This document shows positions 27,642 to 37,462 of a stretch of 64,000 nucleotides of DNA, piece by piece (the stretch's first letter is position 1; each line of letters starts with the position of its first letter). The position numbers were made by a program, and so were the translations under genes. The notes below the pieces were generated by a model. It searched no databases and was not told the DNA's origin. It saw only the letters and a program-made list of their open reading frames with translations. Source of the DNA: Crenothrix sp. D3 (GTDB lineage: Bacteria > Pseudomonadota > Gammaproteobacteria > Methylococcales > Methylomonadaceae); contig MBQZ01000051.1 in the NCBI GenBank assembly GCA_002134785.1, forward strand, positions 62,001-126,000, written 5' to 3'.

Positions 27642-28008
27642 ACTCTGTGTACATGACAAAAATTATCAAGCCTCACAAAGCTATTTAAAAACAATGAATT
27701 GAAATAACATCTCATAAAACGATGTCAAAGAATCAACCGAGATTAACAATTTATCTTGAAGCTAATCCAAGCCAGTAGCGAAAAATACTTTTTTCGAGTC
27801 GTTCAAGTGTTTTCTTAATTCGAATGGGTCGCTTTGATTAACTCAATTTGCATTCTACAAAAACAGTCTATTTTTGCTTTGTTCCACTTGAAGTGCTTTT
27901 GATATGACTGATAGCTCATTGATTTGTTGCATACGTTGATTTCCCGCTAACAAAATACAAGTGTATTTTACATTTCAATGAGTTATTTTTTTGTCATGTA
28001 CAGAGAGT
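27642..28008. mobile_element. MITE-like element with 21-bp terminal inverted repeats
   Basis: The ends at 27642-27662 (ACTCTGTGTACATGACAAAAA) and 27988-28008 (complement of ACTCTCTGTACATGACAAAAA) match at 20 of 21 positions. The 367-bp unit has no open frame of note. It fills most of the gap between hypE and gshA. A clear target-site duplication was not found. It is best read as a non-autonomous or decayed transposon end pair. Confidence 0.6.
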
Positions 28009-28017
28009 TTCTACAGT

Positions 28018-28023
28018 TATAAT
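28018..28023 (+). promoter_or_regulatory. Possible -10 box of gshA
   Basis: A perfect TATAAT lies 10 bp outside the right end of the MITE-like element and 29 bp before the gshA ATG. The best -35 candidate, TTGTCA at 27991-27996 inside the terminal repeat, is 21 bp away, longer than ideal. If used, the element would be supplying part of the gshA promoter. Confidence 0.35.
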
Positions 28024-28052
28024 GCCCTGATTCTATCAGGACTTGACACGCT

Positions 28053-29645
28053 ATGACTTTTACAACAAATCGCCTGAATGCACTTTTGGCAACTGACAAC
28101 CAGTATAAATTGTGCGGAGGCTTAAAAGGTCTTGAAAAAGAGAGCCTACGCATTGCTCAGAATGGTTTTATTTCTCAAACATTACACCCGCACGCTTTGG
28201 GTTCAGCCTTAACCCATTCCGCTATTACGACTGATTATTCGGAAGCTCTGATTGAGTTGATTACGCCGCCGTTTGCCGATGTAAAAGACACGCTGAACTA
28301 TTTACAACAAGTTCATCAGTTTGTTTATGCGCATCTTGAGGGTGAAATTCTGTTGGGAGCGAGTATGCCGTGTGGGATTGATGGCGATGACAGTATTCGC
28401 ATTGCAGAATATGGCACATCGAATGTTGGACGCATGAAACACATTTATCGACACGGTTTATGGCATCGTTATGGACGTACCATGCAGTCTATTGCGGGCA
28501 TTCATTTTAATTATTCTGTGCCTGAAAATTTATGGGTGACGTTACATCAACACGAACAAAGTGCGCTAAGTTTAGCGCAATTTACCAATGACGGTTATTT
28601 TGGCTTGATTCGTAATTTTCAGCGTGTCGGTTGGTTAATTTTGTATTTATTTGGCGCGTCCCCTGCAATTTGCAAAAACTTTTTTAAAAGCCGCCCTGCG
28701 TTAATGGCACAGTTTGAAGAGTTTGATAACGGCACGCTGTATCATCCTTACGCAACCTCATTACGCATGAGCGACATCGGTTATAAGAGCAATAATCAGG
28801 CAAGTTTGAACATTGATTACAACTCGTTAGATGGTTATGTTGATAGTTTAGGCAAAGCGATTACTACGCCCTACCCTGATTATGAAAAAATCGGCACGGT
28901 GGTGAATGGTGAATATCAGCAACTAAACTGCAACATTTTACAAATTGAAAACGAGTTTTACAGCACGATTCGCCCTAAACAAATCGCTACTTCGTGCGAA
29001 AAACCCACGCTGGCTCTAAAGCGGCGCGGAGTGCGTTACGTCGAAATGCGCTCGTTGGATTTGGATATTTTTAATCCACTCGGTGTTGATGAAGGCAAAC
29101 TACGCTTTATCGAAGCCTTGTTATTGACCTGCTTATTATCTGATAGCCCTGAAATGTCAGCTGCTGACCATAAAATTAACAATACGAATCAACTGGCCGT
29201 GGCGAATGAAGGCAGAAAACCTGATTTACTATTGAATCGCAACGGTGAACAAATCACCTTGCAAGATTGGGCAAATGATATTCTGCAAGCCATGCAGCCT
29301 GTGTGTGCAGTTCTCGATAACAATGCGACCAATAAACCCTATAGCGCGGCGTTGGCTGAACAATGCTTAGTGGTTGATGATGCCAACTTAACTGCGTCTG
29401 CACGAATGTTAGCCGCTATGCGTGAACAATCACACCCGTTTGCACGTTTTGCATTAAACACCTCTGCTGAACACGCTCGCTATTTTCAAGCGCAACCTCT
29501 GGATGCTGAAACCACCGCGCAATTTATGGCAATGGCAGCGGAGTCTCATGCCAAACAGCATGAAATTGAAAGCCGTCCACAACTTCCATTCGCTGAATTT
29601 TTACAGCGGTATTTTGACCAAACCTGTTCCAAAGACCATGATTAA
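28053..29645 (+). CDS. gshA: Glutamate-cysteine ligase (gamma-glutamylcysteine synthetase)
   Basis: First step of glutathione synthesis, ATP-dependent joining of glutamate and cysteine in the cytosol. 530 residues, the E. coli-type family. Typical blocks are [36 protein letters not shown] and [18 protein letters not shown] near residue 335. AGGA at 28038 precedes the ATG at 28053. Its end overlaps the cysH start by 8 bp, linking sulfur reduction with glutathione synthesis. Confidence 0.95.
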   Translation: MTFTTNRLNALLATDNQYKLCGGLKGLEKESLRIAQNGFISQTLHPHALGSALTHSAITTDYSEALIELITPPFADVKDTLNYLQQVHQFVYAHLEGEILLGASMPCGIDGDDSIRIAEYGTSNVGRMKHIYRHGLWHRYGRTMQSIAGIHFNYSVPENLWVTLHQHEQSALSLAQFTNDGYFGLIRNFQRVGWLILYLFGASPAICKNFFKSRPALMAQFEEFDNGTLYHPYATSLRMSDIGYKSNNQASLNIDYNSLDGYVDSLGKAITTPYPDYEKIGTVVNGEYQQLNCNILQIENEFYSTIRPKQIATSCEKPTLALKRRGVRYVEMRSLDLDIFNPLGVDEGKLRFIEALLLTCLLSDSPEMSAADHKINNTNQLAVANEGRKPDLLLNRNGEQITLQDWANDILQAMQPVCAVLDNNATNKPYSAALAEQCLVVDDANLTASARMLAAMREQSHPFARFALNTSAEHARYFQAQPLDAETTAQFMAMAAESHAKQHEIESRPQLPFAEFLQRYFDQTCSKDHD

Positions 29646-30354
29646 CATTCCTGATTTACAAACCGAACTGGCGGGTAAAAATCCGCGTACTATCCTCAGA
29701 AAAGCCCTAGAATCGTTCGACAATATCGCTATTTCATTCAGCGGCGCGGAAGACGTGGTACTGATTGATATGGCGTTCGCGATTCGACAAGACATCCAAG
29801 TTTTTTCTCTGGATACAGGACGCTTACACCCTGAAACTTACCGCTATGTGGAAAAAGTCCGCAAGCATTATGGTATCGACATTGAGCTATTAACGCCTGA
29901 CCGTGATGCACTCGATAGCTTTGTTAAACAAAAAGGCTTGTTCAGTTTTTATGAAGATGGGCATAGCGAATGCTGTGGTATTCGTAAAGTCGAACCACTA
30001 AGACGCAAATTGGCACAAGTGGATGCGTGGATTACAGGGCAACGTAAAGATCAAAGCGTCGATACGCGCTCAGACATTCCTGAAGTGCAATTGGATACCG
30101 CTTTTTCCACTGACGATCATCCATTGATTAAGTTTAATCCGCTGCTCAACTGGAAATCTGCACAAGTTTGGGATCACATTGAAGCCTATCAAGTCCCCTA
30201 CAATGAATTGCATCAACACGGTTTTATCAGCATCGGCTGTGAACCTTGTACACGTCCTGTATTACCCAATCAACACGAACGCGCTGGGCGTTGGTGGTGG
30301 GAAGATGCCACCAAAAAAGAATGTGGTTTACACGCGGGGAATTTGAAAAATTAA
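29638..30354 (+). CDS. cysH: Adenylyl-sulfate (APS) reductase, CysH family
   Basis: 238 residues from the ATG at 29638, which overlaps the gshA stop; the longer open frame from 29503 is the gshA shadow. It reduces activated sulfate to sulfite. [13 protein letters not shown] is the nucleotide-binding loop and [12 protein letters not shown] the family signature. Four Cys (C112, C113, C201, C204) that ligate a 4Fe-4S cluster are present, which points to APS rather than PAPS as substrate. The redox-active ECGLH with C229 lies near the C terminus. Confidence 0.94.
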   Translation: MINIPDLQTELAGKNPRTILRKALESFDNIAISFSGAEDVVLIDMAFAIRQDIQVFSLDTGRLHPETYRYVEKVRKHYGIDIELLTPDRDALDSFVKQKGLFSFYEDGHSECCGIRKVEPLRRKLAQVDAWITGQRKDQSVDTRSDIPEVQLDTAFSTDDHPLIKFNPLLNWKSAQVWDHIEAYQVPYNELHQHGFISIGCEPCTRPVLPNQHERAGRWWWEDATKKECGLHAGNLKN

Positions 30355-30374
30355 CTTATTTATCAGGATATAAA

Positions 30375-30866
30375 ATGCACAACCCAATTGACCATCAATC
30401 GTTAGACGCTGATCTTAAATTACCGTGGCTGGTGGTCGGTATCATGCTTGTCATGCTAGCAACTTATGTGGTGATTTGTTTCACTATGGGCAATGAGTTA
30501 CAAGAAGCCTTGCCTGAAATAACACGCGTAAAAATAAGAACGGCTTTATATATCGTCGCTATTCTCAGCTTTCCGATGACTAATTTACTGCGGCATATTC
30601 AATTAAGATTAAATCAAACCATGCCACTCACCCGCTTAAGCTATCGAGCTGAGGCAAAAAAACGTTATTTGCTGACCGTTATTATCTCTATGACTTTGAT
30701 GGAAAGTATTGGTGCGTTTGGTTTTGTACTGTTTATGCTGGGTGATGGCAAAAATAATTTAATTATTTTTACCGCACTGTCGGCGTTAGGGATGTTTTTA
30801 TATCGCCCGAAATTAGAAGAATACAGTCATATTGTTGATTTATTAGCTAACAAAACGCATGGATAA
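30375..30866 (+). CDS. Four-helix membrane protein of unknown function
   Basis: 163 residues from the ATG at 30375, preceded by AGGA; the upstream extension of the open frame lies inside cysH and is discarded. Hydrophobic helices at about 19-39, 56-75, 95-118 and 122-140. It is encoded between cysH and an Fe-S oxidoreductase gene, overlapping the latter by 8 bp, so the three are probably one transcript. No family recognised. It could be a membrane partner of the Fe-S protein, but nothing in the sequence (no paired heme histidines) proves it. Confidence 0.7.
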   Translation: MHNPIDHQSLDADLKLPWLVVGIMLVMLATYVVICFTMGNELQEALPEITRVKIRTALYIVAILSFPMTNLLRHIQLRLNQTMPLTRLSYRAEAKKRYLLTVIISMTLMESIGAFGFVLFMLGDGKNNLIIFTALSALGMFLYRPKLEEYSHIVDLLANKTHG

Positions 30867-32079
30867 TTTATTAGCCGATGCAGATAGCTGCGTTAAATGT
30901 GGTTTGTGTTTGCCGACTTGTCCGACCTACGGTAAAACTCAAAATGAAAATGAGTCGCCACGCGGACGGATTGCTTTAATCCAAGGCTATGCGAGTGGGC
31001 AATTAACCGATACGACAGCTGTGCGGGCGCATATTGATAATTGCCTGTTGTGTCGTGAATGTGAGCGCATTTGCCCTGCACTTGTGCCTTATAGCCGCTT
31101 AATTGACAATTTTCGGACACACTTTCAAGCGGAAAACAAACCATCACTTGCCTTCACGATACTAGAAAAAATCTCGCACTCTAAAACAGCGCGGCGATTA
31201 GCACAATCCAGTTTACGATTGTATCAAACCACAGGCTTACAGAAAACGGCGCGTACTCTCAAATTACCTGAATTACTGCATCTCGATAAAATGGATCGCT
31301 TATTAACGGATTATGTCGAACCGACGGTATTAAAAGATTATTATTCGGCAACAACAGCCTGTAAAGGCACAGTGGGGTTATTTGTTGGTTGTATGGGGCA
31401 GTTACTCGATGCTGAAACGGTGAATGCAGCGATTAGCGTATTAACAGCGGTTGGCTTTAATGTCATTGTGCCAAACCAGCAAACCTGTTGTGGTGCGCTG
31501 GCGTTGCATAGTGGCGATAAAACAACCGCAGACTCCTTAGCTAACATTAATACCCAAGCCTTTGAAGGACAGGAATTAACCTCCATTATTACCATTGCCA
31601 GCGGTTGCGGTAGTCAATTACAAGAGTATGCACACCGCGAATTTGCCGATAAGGTAATGGATATTAGCCAGTTTCTCTCAGGGTTCGCATTGCGTACCTT
31701 ACTCGATTTACAACCTTTAGCCGCATCTACCTGTTTGCACACACCGTGTTCATTAAAAAATGTCATGCGTGCAGAACAAGGCGCGTTGCAACTGCTACAA
31801 CAAATTCCTGAGTTAAGCATTCAGAAGTTACCTGATACGATTGTGTGTTGTGGTTCAGCGGGAAGTTATATGCTGGAGCATTCAGAGATGGCGGAGGCGT
31901 TGTTAACCGATGTAGTGAATGCTGCCTCGATAACGCAAGCGCGTTATTTGGTCAGCTCTAATATTGGTTGTGCGTTACACATTGCAGCAGGTTTGAAAGA
32001 ACGGGGTATAACAATGGAGGTGGTGCATCCTGTTGTACTGATTGCACGGCACATCAATAAGGCAAAAAAAGTAATGTAG
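30859..32079 (+). CDS. glcF: Fe-S oxidoreductase, GlcF-like (glycolate oxidase iron-sulfur subunit)
   Basis: 406 residues. Two 4Fe-4S motifs lie at the N terminus: C11-x2-C14-x2-C17-x3-C21, and CLLCRECERICP around residues 62-73. Two CCG domains follow (GLFVGCMGQ...TCCGALALHSGD, and TPCSLKN...VCCGSAGSYML). This is the build of GlcF, which passes electrons from glycolate oxidation. No flavin subunits (glcD/glcE) are in the window, so another 2-hydroxyacid or a heterodisulfide-like partner is possible. Confidence 0.85.
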   Translation: MDNLLADADSCVKCGLCLPTCPTYGKTQNENESPRGRIALIQGYASGQLTDTTAVRAHIDNCLLCRECERICPALVPYSRLIDNFRTHFQAENKPSLAFTILEKISHSKTARRLAQSSLRLYQTTGLQKTARTLKLPELLHLDKMDRLLTDYVEPTVLKDYYSATTACKGTVGLFVGCMGQLLDAETVNAAISVLTAVGFNVIVPNQQTCCGALALHSGDKTTADSLANINTQAFEGQELTSIITIASGCGSQLQEYAHREFADKVMDISQFLSGFALRTLLDLQPLAASTCLHTPCSLKNVMRAEQGALQLLQQIPELSIQKLPDTIVCCGSAGSYMLEHSEMAEALLTDVVNAASITQARYLVSSNIGCALHIAAGLKERGITMEVVHPVVLIARHINKAKKVM

Positions 32080-32086
32080 ATACAAG

Positions 32087-32115
32087 GTTGGGTTAGGCGA
32101 TAGCCGTAACCCAAC
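32087..32115. repeat. 29-bp hairpin of the GCGATAGC family
   Basis: Arms GTTGGGTTA and TAACCCAAC around GGCGATAGCCG. It lies 8 bp after the Fe-S gene and 33 bp after the convergent speD, so it may end transcription in both directions. Related hairpins with different but still pairing arms lie at 37379, 37429 and 41635. Confidence 0.85.
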
Positions 32116-32148
32116 TTACGGGGAACTACAATTTATATCAAATCCAGC

Positions 32149-32964
32149 TTACTCAGGATCACTGACTTTGATTTTTTTACGGCGAAAATTACGACCGTAA
32201 AAAATTTCCATCACTTCCCGACGGACTTTCTTTTCAATTTCAACCTTTTGTTCGCCTGACAAATTACTTTCTTTCTCAAACAAATAGTTTTCCAATTCCG
32301 TTTCTTTCAACATCATTTTGGTGTGGAAAATATTTTCTTGATAGACATTCACGTCAATCATTTGATAACTGTTTTGTGTATCTTTAGCGATATACTCTTG
32401 AATTGAGGTGATATTGTGATCGATATAGTGTTTTTTGCCTGATATATCACGCGTAAAGCCCCGCACGCGATAATCCATTGTTACTACATCGGATTCAAAA
32501 CTATGAATCAAATAATTCAAGGCTTTTAAGGGTGAAATGCGTCCACACGTTGACACATCTATATCAGCACGAAAGGTACTGATGCCGCTATCTGGGTGAC
32601 TTTCAGGGTAAGTATGAACGGTAATATGACTTTTATCCAAATGTCCTAAGACCGTTTCAGGCAAAGGGCCGGGTGATTGGCTATTCATGCTCGGTGGCGG
32701 TGGAGAATCCCCTTCAGAAATCAACATGGTCACGCTTGCACCTTGTGGATCATAATCTTGACGGGCAATATTTAACACTTGCGCACCAATAATTTCAGCC
32801 ACATCCATTAAGATTTGTGTCAGTTTGTCTGAATTGTAGGCTTCATCAATATACTCAATATACGCATTTTGTTGTTCTGCGGGTGCGTAACAAATATCGT
32901 AAATATTGAAACTGAGCGACTTGGTTAAATTATTAAAACCGTGTAATTGTAATTTGGTGGACAA
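32149..32964 (-). CDS. speD: S-adenosylmethionine decarboxylase, E. coli type
   Basis: Makes decarboxylated SAM, the aminopropyl donor for spermidine. 271 residues, very close to the E. coli type ([37 protein letters not shown]). The pro-enzyme cuts itself between K111 and S112 in [17 protein letters not shown] to form the pyruvoyl group. [24 protein letters not shown] carries the other active-site residues. It is encoded 4 bp after an OsmC-like gene, in one minus-strand unit. Confidence 0.97.
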   Translation of the reverse strand: MSTKLQLHGFNNLTKSLSFNIYDICYAPAEQQNAYIEYIDEAYNSDKLTQILMDVAEIIGAQVLNIARQDYDPQGASVTMLISEGDSPPPPSMNSQSPGPLPETVLGHLDKSHITVHTYPESHPDSGISTFRADIDVSTCGRISPLKALNYLIHSFESDVVTMDYRVRGFTRDISGKKHYIDHNITSIQEYIAKDTQNSYQMIDVNVYQENIFHTKMMLKETELENYLFEKESNLSGEQKVEIEKKVRREVMEIFYGRNFRRKKIKVSDPE

Positions 32965-32968
32965 TGGT

Positions 32969-33388
32969 TTAAACCTCTATAACTTCAAAATCATGGGTAA
33001 TTTCTACCCCTGCTTTTCCTAACATAATGGAAGCAGAACAATATTTTTCTGCTGACAATTTCACTGCGCGTTCTACCGCCGCTATTTTTAAATCTTTACC
33101 ACTGACGATAAAATGTAAATGAATTTTACTAAACACACTGGGGACAGTATCGACACGTTCTGCTGTTAATTCGGCAACACAGCCTGTCACTTGATGTCTG
33201 CCTTTTTCCAAAATCTGTATTACATCAAACGATGAGCAACCACCAACTCCGAGTAACAACATTTCCATTGGACGCATACCGATATTGCGACCACCATGAT
33301 CGGGTGGGCCATCCATAACAATCGCATGACCACTACCTGACTCACCGACAAACATTACACCATCAACCCATTTAACTGTTGCTTGCAT
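32969..33388 (-). CDS. OsmC-family peroxiredoxin-like protein (YhfA type)
   Basis: 139 residues from the Met at 33388 ([10 protein letters not shown]); an upstream Met at 33427 would add 13 residues, but the shorter start fits the family. OsmC proteins reduce organic hydroperoxides with two cysteines. Here C51 ([10 protein letters not shown]) and C117 ([10 protein letters not shown]) are in the right places. [13 protein letters not shown] and the [10 protein letters not shown] helix match the YhfA branch. It is cotranscribed with speD. Confidence 0.88.
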   Translation of the reverse strand: MQATVKWVDGVMFVGESGSGHAIVMDGPPDHGGRNIGMRPMEMLLLGVGGCSSFDVIQILEKGRHQVTGCVAELTAERVDTVPSVFSKIHLHFIVSGKDLKIAAVERAVKLSAEKYCSASIMLGKAGVEITHDFEVIEV

Positions 33389-33614
33389 TTTCTTTTTCCT
33401 AGATAAAAATGACGTGCATAGTAGCACACAATGATAATTGCTAAAATGCGGTTATTAATTTTTAACGGATAAACGTTATAAATTTAAAGCTCTTATATGA
33501 CAATGATGTTAATTTCTACGGTAGTTCGTTGCAAAAACCAAAAAATAATTGAAACATCTTAAAATTTGCGCTAGTTTGATGAACGAAAACTCAAAAACCT
33601 AACAGGAGAAAGTT

Positions 33615-33785
33615 ATGTCTGAATATAGAAAATACGAATGTGACGTTTGCGGTCATATTTACGATGAAGCCGACGGCGATTCCGATTCAGGTATTGCCGC
33701 AGGAACGCGCTGGAAAGATATACCCGAAGACTGGATTTGCCCTGAATGCGGAGTATCCAAAGAAGAATTCAGCTTACTACCTTGA
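33615..33785 (+). CDS. Rubredoxin
   Basis: 56 residues, easily missed because of its length. ATG at 33615 after an AGGAG site at 33604. It has the two CxxC iron knuckles, C9/C12 ([16 protein letters not shown]) and C42/C45 ([13 protein letters not shown]). It is a small cytosolic one-iron electron carrier. The reductase gene starts 10 bp downstream, so the pair forms an NAD(P)H-to-rubredoxin chain, known to feed alkane hydroxylases or to detoxify oxygen species. The end acceptor is not in the window. Confidence 0.95.
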   Translation: MSEYRKYECDVCGHIYDEADGDSDSGIAAGTRWKDIPEDWICPECGVSKEEFSLLP

Positions 33786-33795
33786 GGTAAGAATC

Positions 33796-34797
33796 ATGCA
33801 CGTTATTATCATTGGCTCAGGGGTTGCGGGTGTTAGCTTTGCAGAAAAATACCGTGCCTTAGCAGCAGACGCAGACATTACCCTGATAACCCAAGAAAAT
33901 GACGGCTATTATTCCCGCCCTTTATTATCGCGTGGCTTTACCAAAAACGATATAGAACAAACTATTATTCTAAAAACCTTTGCTAAGTTACGCGATAATC
34001 ACATCACTGTTCTGAGTGATACCAACGTTACCGACATTACACGCACTCAAAAAACCATCACCGTGCGCCATGCCGAACAACAACAAACCCTCAACTACGA
34101 CAAACTCATCATCGCTACAGGTTCAAAAGCCTTTATTCCTCCGCTTTATCGTCCCTTTTCGGAGTTGTTTTTTTGCTTAAATAGCCTGAGCGATTTAAAA
34201 GCCCTGCGCCGTGTTCGCGCCAGCCTAGTAAAACCACACTGGGCAATTATCGGCGGCGGTTTAATTGGCTGTGAAGTTGCCTCTGATTTAGCCGTTGCAG
34301 GTGATAACGTCACCTTGTTTCATGTCATGGACAGACTCATGGAACGCCAATTAGTCCCCGAAGATTCTGATTTATTAAAGCAAGTCCTAGAAAAATCGGG
34401 TGTCACCGTACTGTTAAATCAAACAATCAGTAGCTTAAGCAAGCCACAAGAAAAAGTGACTATCATCACTGACGTAGCTCAAGAATTTGATGCGGTCATT
34501 GTCGCCTGCGGCTTTCAACCGCACACTGAACTAGCCGTACAAGCAGGACTCGCTGTCGGTCGCGGTATAAAAGTTAATGACTATTTACAAACCGACGATG
34601 AATCTATCTACGCCCTAGGTGATGTTGCCGAACACCCCAATGGTAAAATGTATGCTTTTATTCTCCCCATACGCAACCAAGCATTGTGGTTAGCCAATCA
34701 CTTTGCCGAACAAACATCACCAAGCTGGTCGCCACCTGTGTTTACGACTAAAGCGAAAGTACATGGCTTTGAAGCCGTATATCCTTATCAAGTTTAA
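33796..34797 (+). CDS. Rubredoxin-NAD(P)+ reductase
   Basis: 333 residues from the ATG at 33796, with GAGGTAAG before it; the longer open frame overlaps rubredoxin in another frame. FAD-binding IIIGSGVAGVSFAEKYR at the N terminus, ATGSKAFIPP in the middle, NAD-binding WAIIGGGLIGCEVASDLAVAG, and the second FAD segment IYALGDVAEHPNG. It belongs to the flavoprotein disulfide-reductase-like fold without redox cysteines. Adjacency to rubredoxin gives the partner. Confidence 0.9.
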   Translation: MHVIIIGSGVAGVSFAEKYRALAADADITLITQENDGYYSRPLLSRGFTKNDIEQTIILKTFAKLRDNHITVLSDTNVTDITRTQKTITVRHAEQQQTLNYDKLIIATGSKAFIPPLYRPFSELFFCLNSLSDLKALRRVRASLVKPHWAIIGGGLIGCEVASDLAVAGDNVTLFHVMDRLMERQLVPEDSDLLKQVLEKSGVTVLLNQTISSLSKPQEKVTIITDVAQEFDAVIVACGFQPHTELAVQAGLAVGRGIKVNDYLQTDDESIYALGDVAEHPNGKMYAFILPIRNQALWLANHFAEQTSPSWSPPVFTTKAKVHGFEAVYPYQV

Positions 34798-34851
34798 ATA
34801 ATCGCAGCTTTCACGATAGCTGCTAACGTGTATAAAATTAAGAACATAGTC

Positions 34852-35640
34852 ATGGCAAATCCAAAAATAATTACAAAAAATGAGTCAGAAGAACCTACCC
34901 GCCGATTAGCGGTATTAATAGATGCTGACAATGCACAAGCGGCAATCATCGAAGGTTTATTAGAAGAAATAGCCAGTTTTGGTGAAGCGACAGTAAAAAG
35001 AATTTACGGGGACTTTACCTCGCCGCGAAGTTCACAATGGAAGAATTTTTTAAATAAATATGCCATCAAACCTGTTCAGCAATTTGCCTACGCAACGGGA
35101 AAAAACGCAACGGACAGTGCCTTAATCATTGATGCAATGGATTTACTCTATACACGACGATTTGATGGCTTCTGCCTTGTCTCAAGTGACAGTGACTTTA
35201 CAGGCTTAGCACTACGGATAAGAGAAGAAGGCTTACTTGTACTAGGATTTGGTGAGAAAAAAACGCCAGATGCCTTTAGAAATGCTTGCCATAAATTCAC
35301 CCTAACGGAAGTCTTAAGACCTGTTACACAACAAAAATCAGAAAATATAAACGCCAATTCAGCGCAAACAACGACCACAACACAAGAATCATCCCTCGAA
35401 GAATCGCCTGAAAATTTCATTCTAAACGCACTTGAAAAGACCTGTAATGATACAGGGTGGGCAAATCTTGCCAATCTAGGTAATTATTTGAACAAATTAA
35501 AACCAGACTTCGATGCGCGTTTATACGGCTTTAAAAGTCTGGGTGCGATGGCTAAAGCCCACCCTGATATTTTTGAAATATCGCTAGAAAGAAATAATCC
35601 AAACTCACCTGCCAAGGTTCTGTATATTCGTAAAAAATAA
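34852..35640 (+). CDS. NYN-domain nuclease-like protein with OST-HTH/LOTUS domain
   Basis: About 262 residues from the ATG at 34852; an in-frame GTG at 34828 is an alternative. The N-terminal NYN/LabA-type PIN-like domain has RLAVLIDADNAQ, TDSALIIDAMDLLY and LVSSDSDFTGLALRIREEG, and the Asp residues are those that bind metal in PIN-like RNases. A linker rich in Thr/Gln/Ser follows. The C-terminal OST-HTH (LOTUS) domain, about residues 185-262 (ILNALEKT...YGFKSLGAMAKAHPDIFEI), is an RNA-binding module. Likely an RNA-processing enzyme; targets unknown. Confidence 0.85.
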   Translation: MANPKIITKNESEEPTRRLAVLIDADNAQAAIIEGLLEEIASFGEATVKRIYGDFTSPRSSQWKNFLNKYAIKPVQQFAYATGKNATDSALIIDAMDLLYTRRFDGFCLVSSDSDFTGLALRIREEGLLVLGFGEKKTPDAFRNACHKFTLTEVLRPVTQQKSENINANSAQTTTTTQESSLEESPENFILNALEKTCNDTGWANLANLGNYLNKLKPDFDARLYGFKSLGAMAKAHPDIFEISLERNNPNSPAKVLYIRKK

Positions 35641-35657
35641 CTAGCCTGTTGAGTATA

Positions 35658-36311
35658 ATGCCCCACACCACCTACACTGCCGCAGAACGTGCCGCAATCT
35701 ACCGCGTCATTTATGAACGCCGTGATATGCGCCATTTTTTACCCGATGCCATCGACCCTGAACTATTAACGCGTTTACTACAAGCCGCACATCACGCGCC
35801 TAGCGTGGGTTTTATGCAGCCGTGGCGGTTTATTCGCATTACCGAATTTGCATTACGCACAAAAATACACGCACTGGTTGAACAAGAACGCATGGCTACT
35901 GCTAAAGCGTTAAACGAGCGCGAAGACGAATTTATGAAACTCAAAGTCGAAGGCATATTAGACTGTGGCGAGATTTTGATTGCCGCACTCTGCGAACAAC
36001 GAGAAAAACATATTTTTGGGCGGCGTACTTTGCCTGAAATGGATGTCGCTTCATTATCCTGTGCGATACAAAATATGTGGTTGGCAGCCCGCGCTGAAGG
36101 TATCGGGATGGGCTGGGTGTCAATGTTTGAACCTATCGCGTTAAAAACCTTATTAAATATGCCCGAAGATAGCCAGCCACTCGCCATTTTGTGCTTGGGT
36201 CATGTAGCAGCGTTTTATGATAAGCCGATGCTAGAACAACAACACTGGGCAGAACGACAAGAACTGAACAGCTTATTATTTGAAAATTCATGGAACACAC
36301 CGTGCCGTTAG
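35658..36311 (+). CDS. bluB: 5,6-dimethylbenzimidazole synthase BluB
   Basis: 217 residues from the ATG at 35658. A flavodestructase of the nitroreductase fold that uses O2 to turn reduced FMN into dimethylbenzimidazole, the lower ligand of B12. It has YERRDMRHFLPDAIDPELLTRLLQAAHHAPSVGFMQPWRFI and ARAEGIGMGWVSMFE, which set it apart from ordinary nitroreductases. It overlaps cobT by 22 bp and begins the cobalamin operon. The oxygen requirement implies that the host sees oxygen. Confidence 0.93.
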   Translation: MPHTTYTAAERAAIYRVIYERRDMRHFLPDAIDPELLTRLLQAAHHAPSVGFMQPWRFIRITEFALRTKIHALVEQERMATAKALNEREDEFMKLKVEGILDCGEILIAALCEQREKHIFGRRTLPEMDVASLSCAIQNMWLAARAEGIGMGWVSMFEPIALKTLLNMPEDSQPLAILCLGHVAAFYDKPMLEQQHWAERQELNSLLFENSWNTPCR

Positions 36312-37378
36312 ATTTTGTTATTCCCCCCCTTGATACCACCTTAACATCCGCCTTACACACAAAAATTAATCAGAAAACTAAACCCCTAGGCGCGTTAGGT
36401 CAACTAGAAACACTGGCTTTACAAATCGGCTTGTGCCAAAACAGCTTAACGCCTTGCTTAACGAATCCCTGCATTCTGATTTTTGCAGGCGATCACGGCA
36501 TTGTTGCTTCGGGCGTGAGTGCGTATCCGCAAAGCGTCACCGCGCAAATGGTGGCGAATTTTCTGGCTGGAGGCGCGGCGATTAGTGTATTTGCTAAACA
36601 GCACGGCTTAAAGTTGCTGGTGGTAGATGCAGGTGTGAATGCTGACTTAAACCCACACCCACAATTGATAAATGCCAAAATAGGCTGGGGAACGCAGAAC
36701 TTTTTAACCCAACCCGCGATGAGTTCAGCCGATTGTTTACAAGCCATACAAACAGGTGCGAATTTAGTGACTGAACAACAGGCGTTAGGCTATAACTGCA
36801 TTGGCTTTGGTGAAATGGGCATAGGCAACACCTCCTCAGCCGCCTTATTAATGCACACCTTGACGGGCTTGCCGTTAGCGCAATGTGTGGGGCGTGGTAC
36901 GGGTTTGAATGATAAACAACTGGCTCATAAAATTGCTGTATTACAACAAGCGTTGAAACAAAATATAGGATGGGCTGACGCAGGAAGCCCATCGTTCGCG
37001 AATGATACACACCCTATAGCATTAAACGCACTAGCCACTTTCGGCGGTTTTGAAATTGCCATGATGGTTGGCGCATATTTACAAGCCGCTCAATCTGGCA
37101 TGATTATCATGGTCGATGGCTTCATTGCCAGCAGTGCTTTATTAGTCGCTAGTTGTTTATATCCATCTGTTTTGGATTATTGCGTATTCTCTCACGTCTC
37201 CAACGAACAAGGACACCAAGTCTTATTACAGCATTTCAACGCCACCGCCTTACTAAACCTAAACCTACGCTTAGGCGAAGGCTCAGGCATTGCCTTAGCC
37301 TATCCGTTATTACAATCAGCGGTGTTGTTTTTGAATGAGATGGCGAGTTTTGCGGAGGCGGGTGTGGACAGCAAGTAA
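36290..37378 (+). CDS. cobT: Nicotinate-nucleotide-dimethylbenzimidazole phosphoribosyltransferase
   Basis: 362 residues. Activates dimethylbenzimidazole to alpha-ribazole phosphate. Family motifs: TKPLGALGQLETLALQIG, IFAGDHGIVASGVSAYPQSVTAQMV, GFGEMGIGNTSSAALL, GRGTGLND, the catalytic-base region and LNLRLGEGSGIALAYPLLQSA. Residues about 224-240 (NIGWADAGSPSFAND) are longer than I expect for this loop and coincide with an in-frame palindrome (36969-36993). It overlaps bluB; the rest of the operon resumes only at 39968. Confidence 0.95.
   Translation: MEHTVPLDFVIPPLDTTLTSALHTKINQKTKPLGALGQLETLALQIGLCQNSLTPCLTNPCILIFAGDHGIVASGVSAYPQSVTAQMVANFLAGGAAISVFAKQHGLKLLVVDAGVNADLNPHPQLINAKIGWGTQNFLTQPAMSSADCLQAIQTGANLVTEQQALGYNCIGFGEMGIGNTSSAALLMHTLTGLPLAQCVGRGTGLNDKQLAHKIAVLQQALKQNIGWADAGSPSFANDTHPIALNALATFGGFEIAMMVGAYLQAAQSGMIIMVDGFIASSALLVASCLYPSVLDYCVFSHVSNEQGHQVLLQHFNATALLNLNLRLGEGSGIALAYPLLQSAVLFLNEMASFAEAGVDSK
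36969..36993. repeat. Palindrome read in frame inside cobT
   Basis: Arms GATGGGCT and AGCCCATC with a 9-bp loop. It encodes residues 227-235 of CobT in a loop just before the conserved TFGGFEIAMM segment. Confidence 0.65.
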
Positions 37379-37407
37379 GGCGCAATAGGCGATAGCCGTA
37401 TTGCGCC
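37379..37407. repeat. GCGATAGC-family hairpin after cobT
   Basis: Arms GGCGCAATA and TATTGCGCC around GGCGATAGCCG. It begins immediately after the cobT stop codon and could end that transcript. The arms differ from the related copies but still pair perfectly. Confidence 0.85.
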
Positions 37408-37428
37408 GTATGTGAACAAACATCATGC

Positions 37429-37455
37429 GGCGTATTACGCTATCGCTAATACGCC
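37429..37455. repeat. GCGATAGC-family hairpin, opposite orientation
   Basis: Arms GGCGTATTA and TAATACGCC around CGCTATCGC. It is inverted relative to the copy 22 bp upstream and lies 8 bp after the stop of the small minus-strand gene at 37463-37606. Confidence 0.85.
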
Positions 37456-37462
37456 CTACGAG

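Noticed and set aside
29503-29637. Upstream extension of the cysH frame
   Set aside because: It lies in the coding region of gshA in another frame; the ATG at 29638 gives the normal CysH start.
33640-33795. Upstream extension of the rubredoxin reductase frame
   Set aside because: It overlaps the rubredoxin gene in a different frame; the FAD motif starts right after the ATG at 33796.
36594-37010. 138-codon antisense frame in cobT
   Set aside because: No family resemblance, and the plus strand is a well-conserved enzyme.
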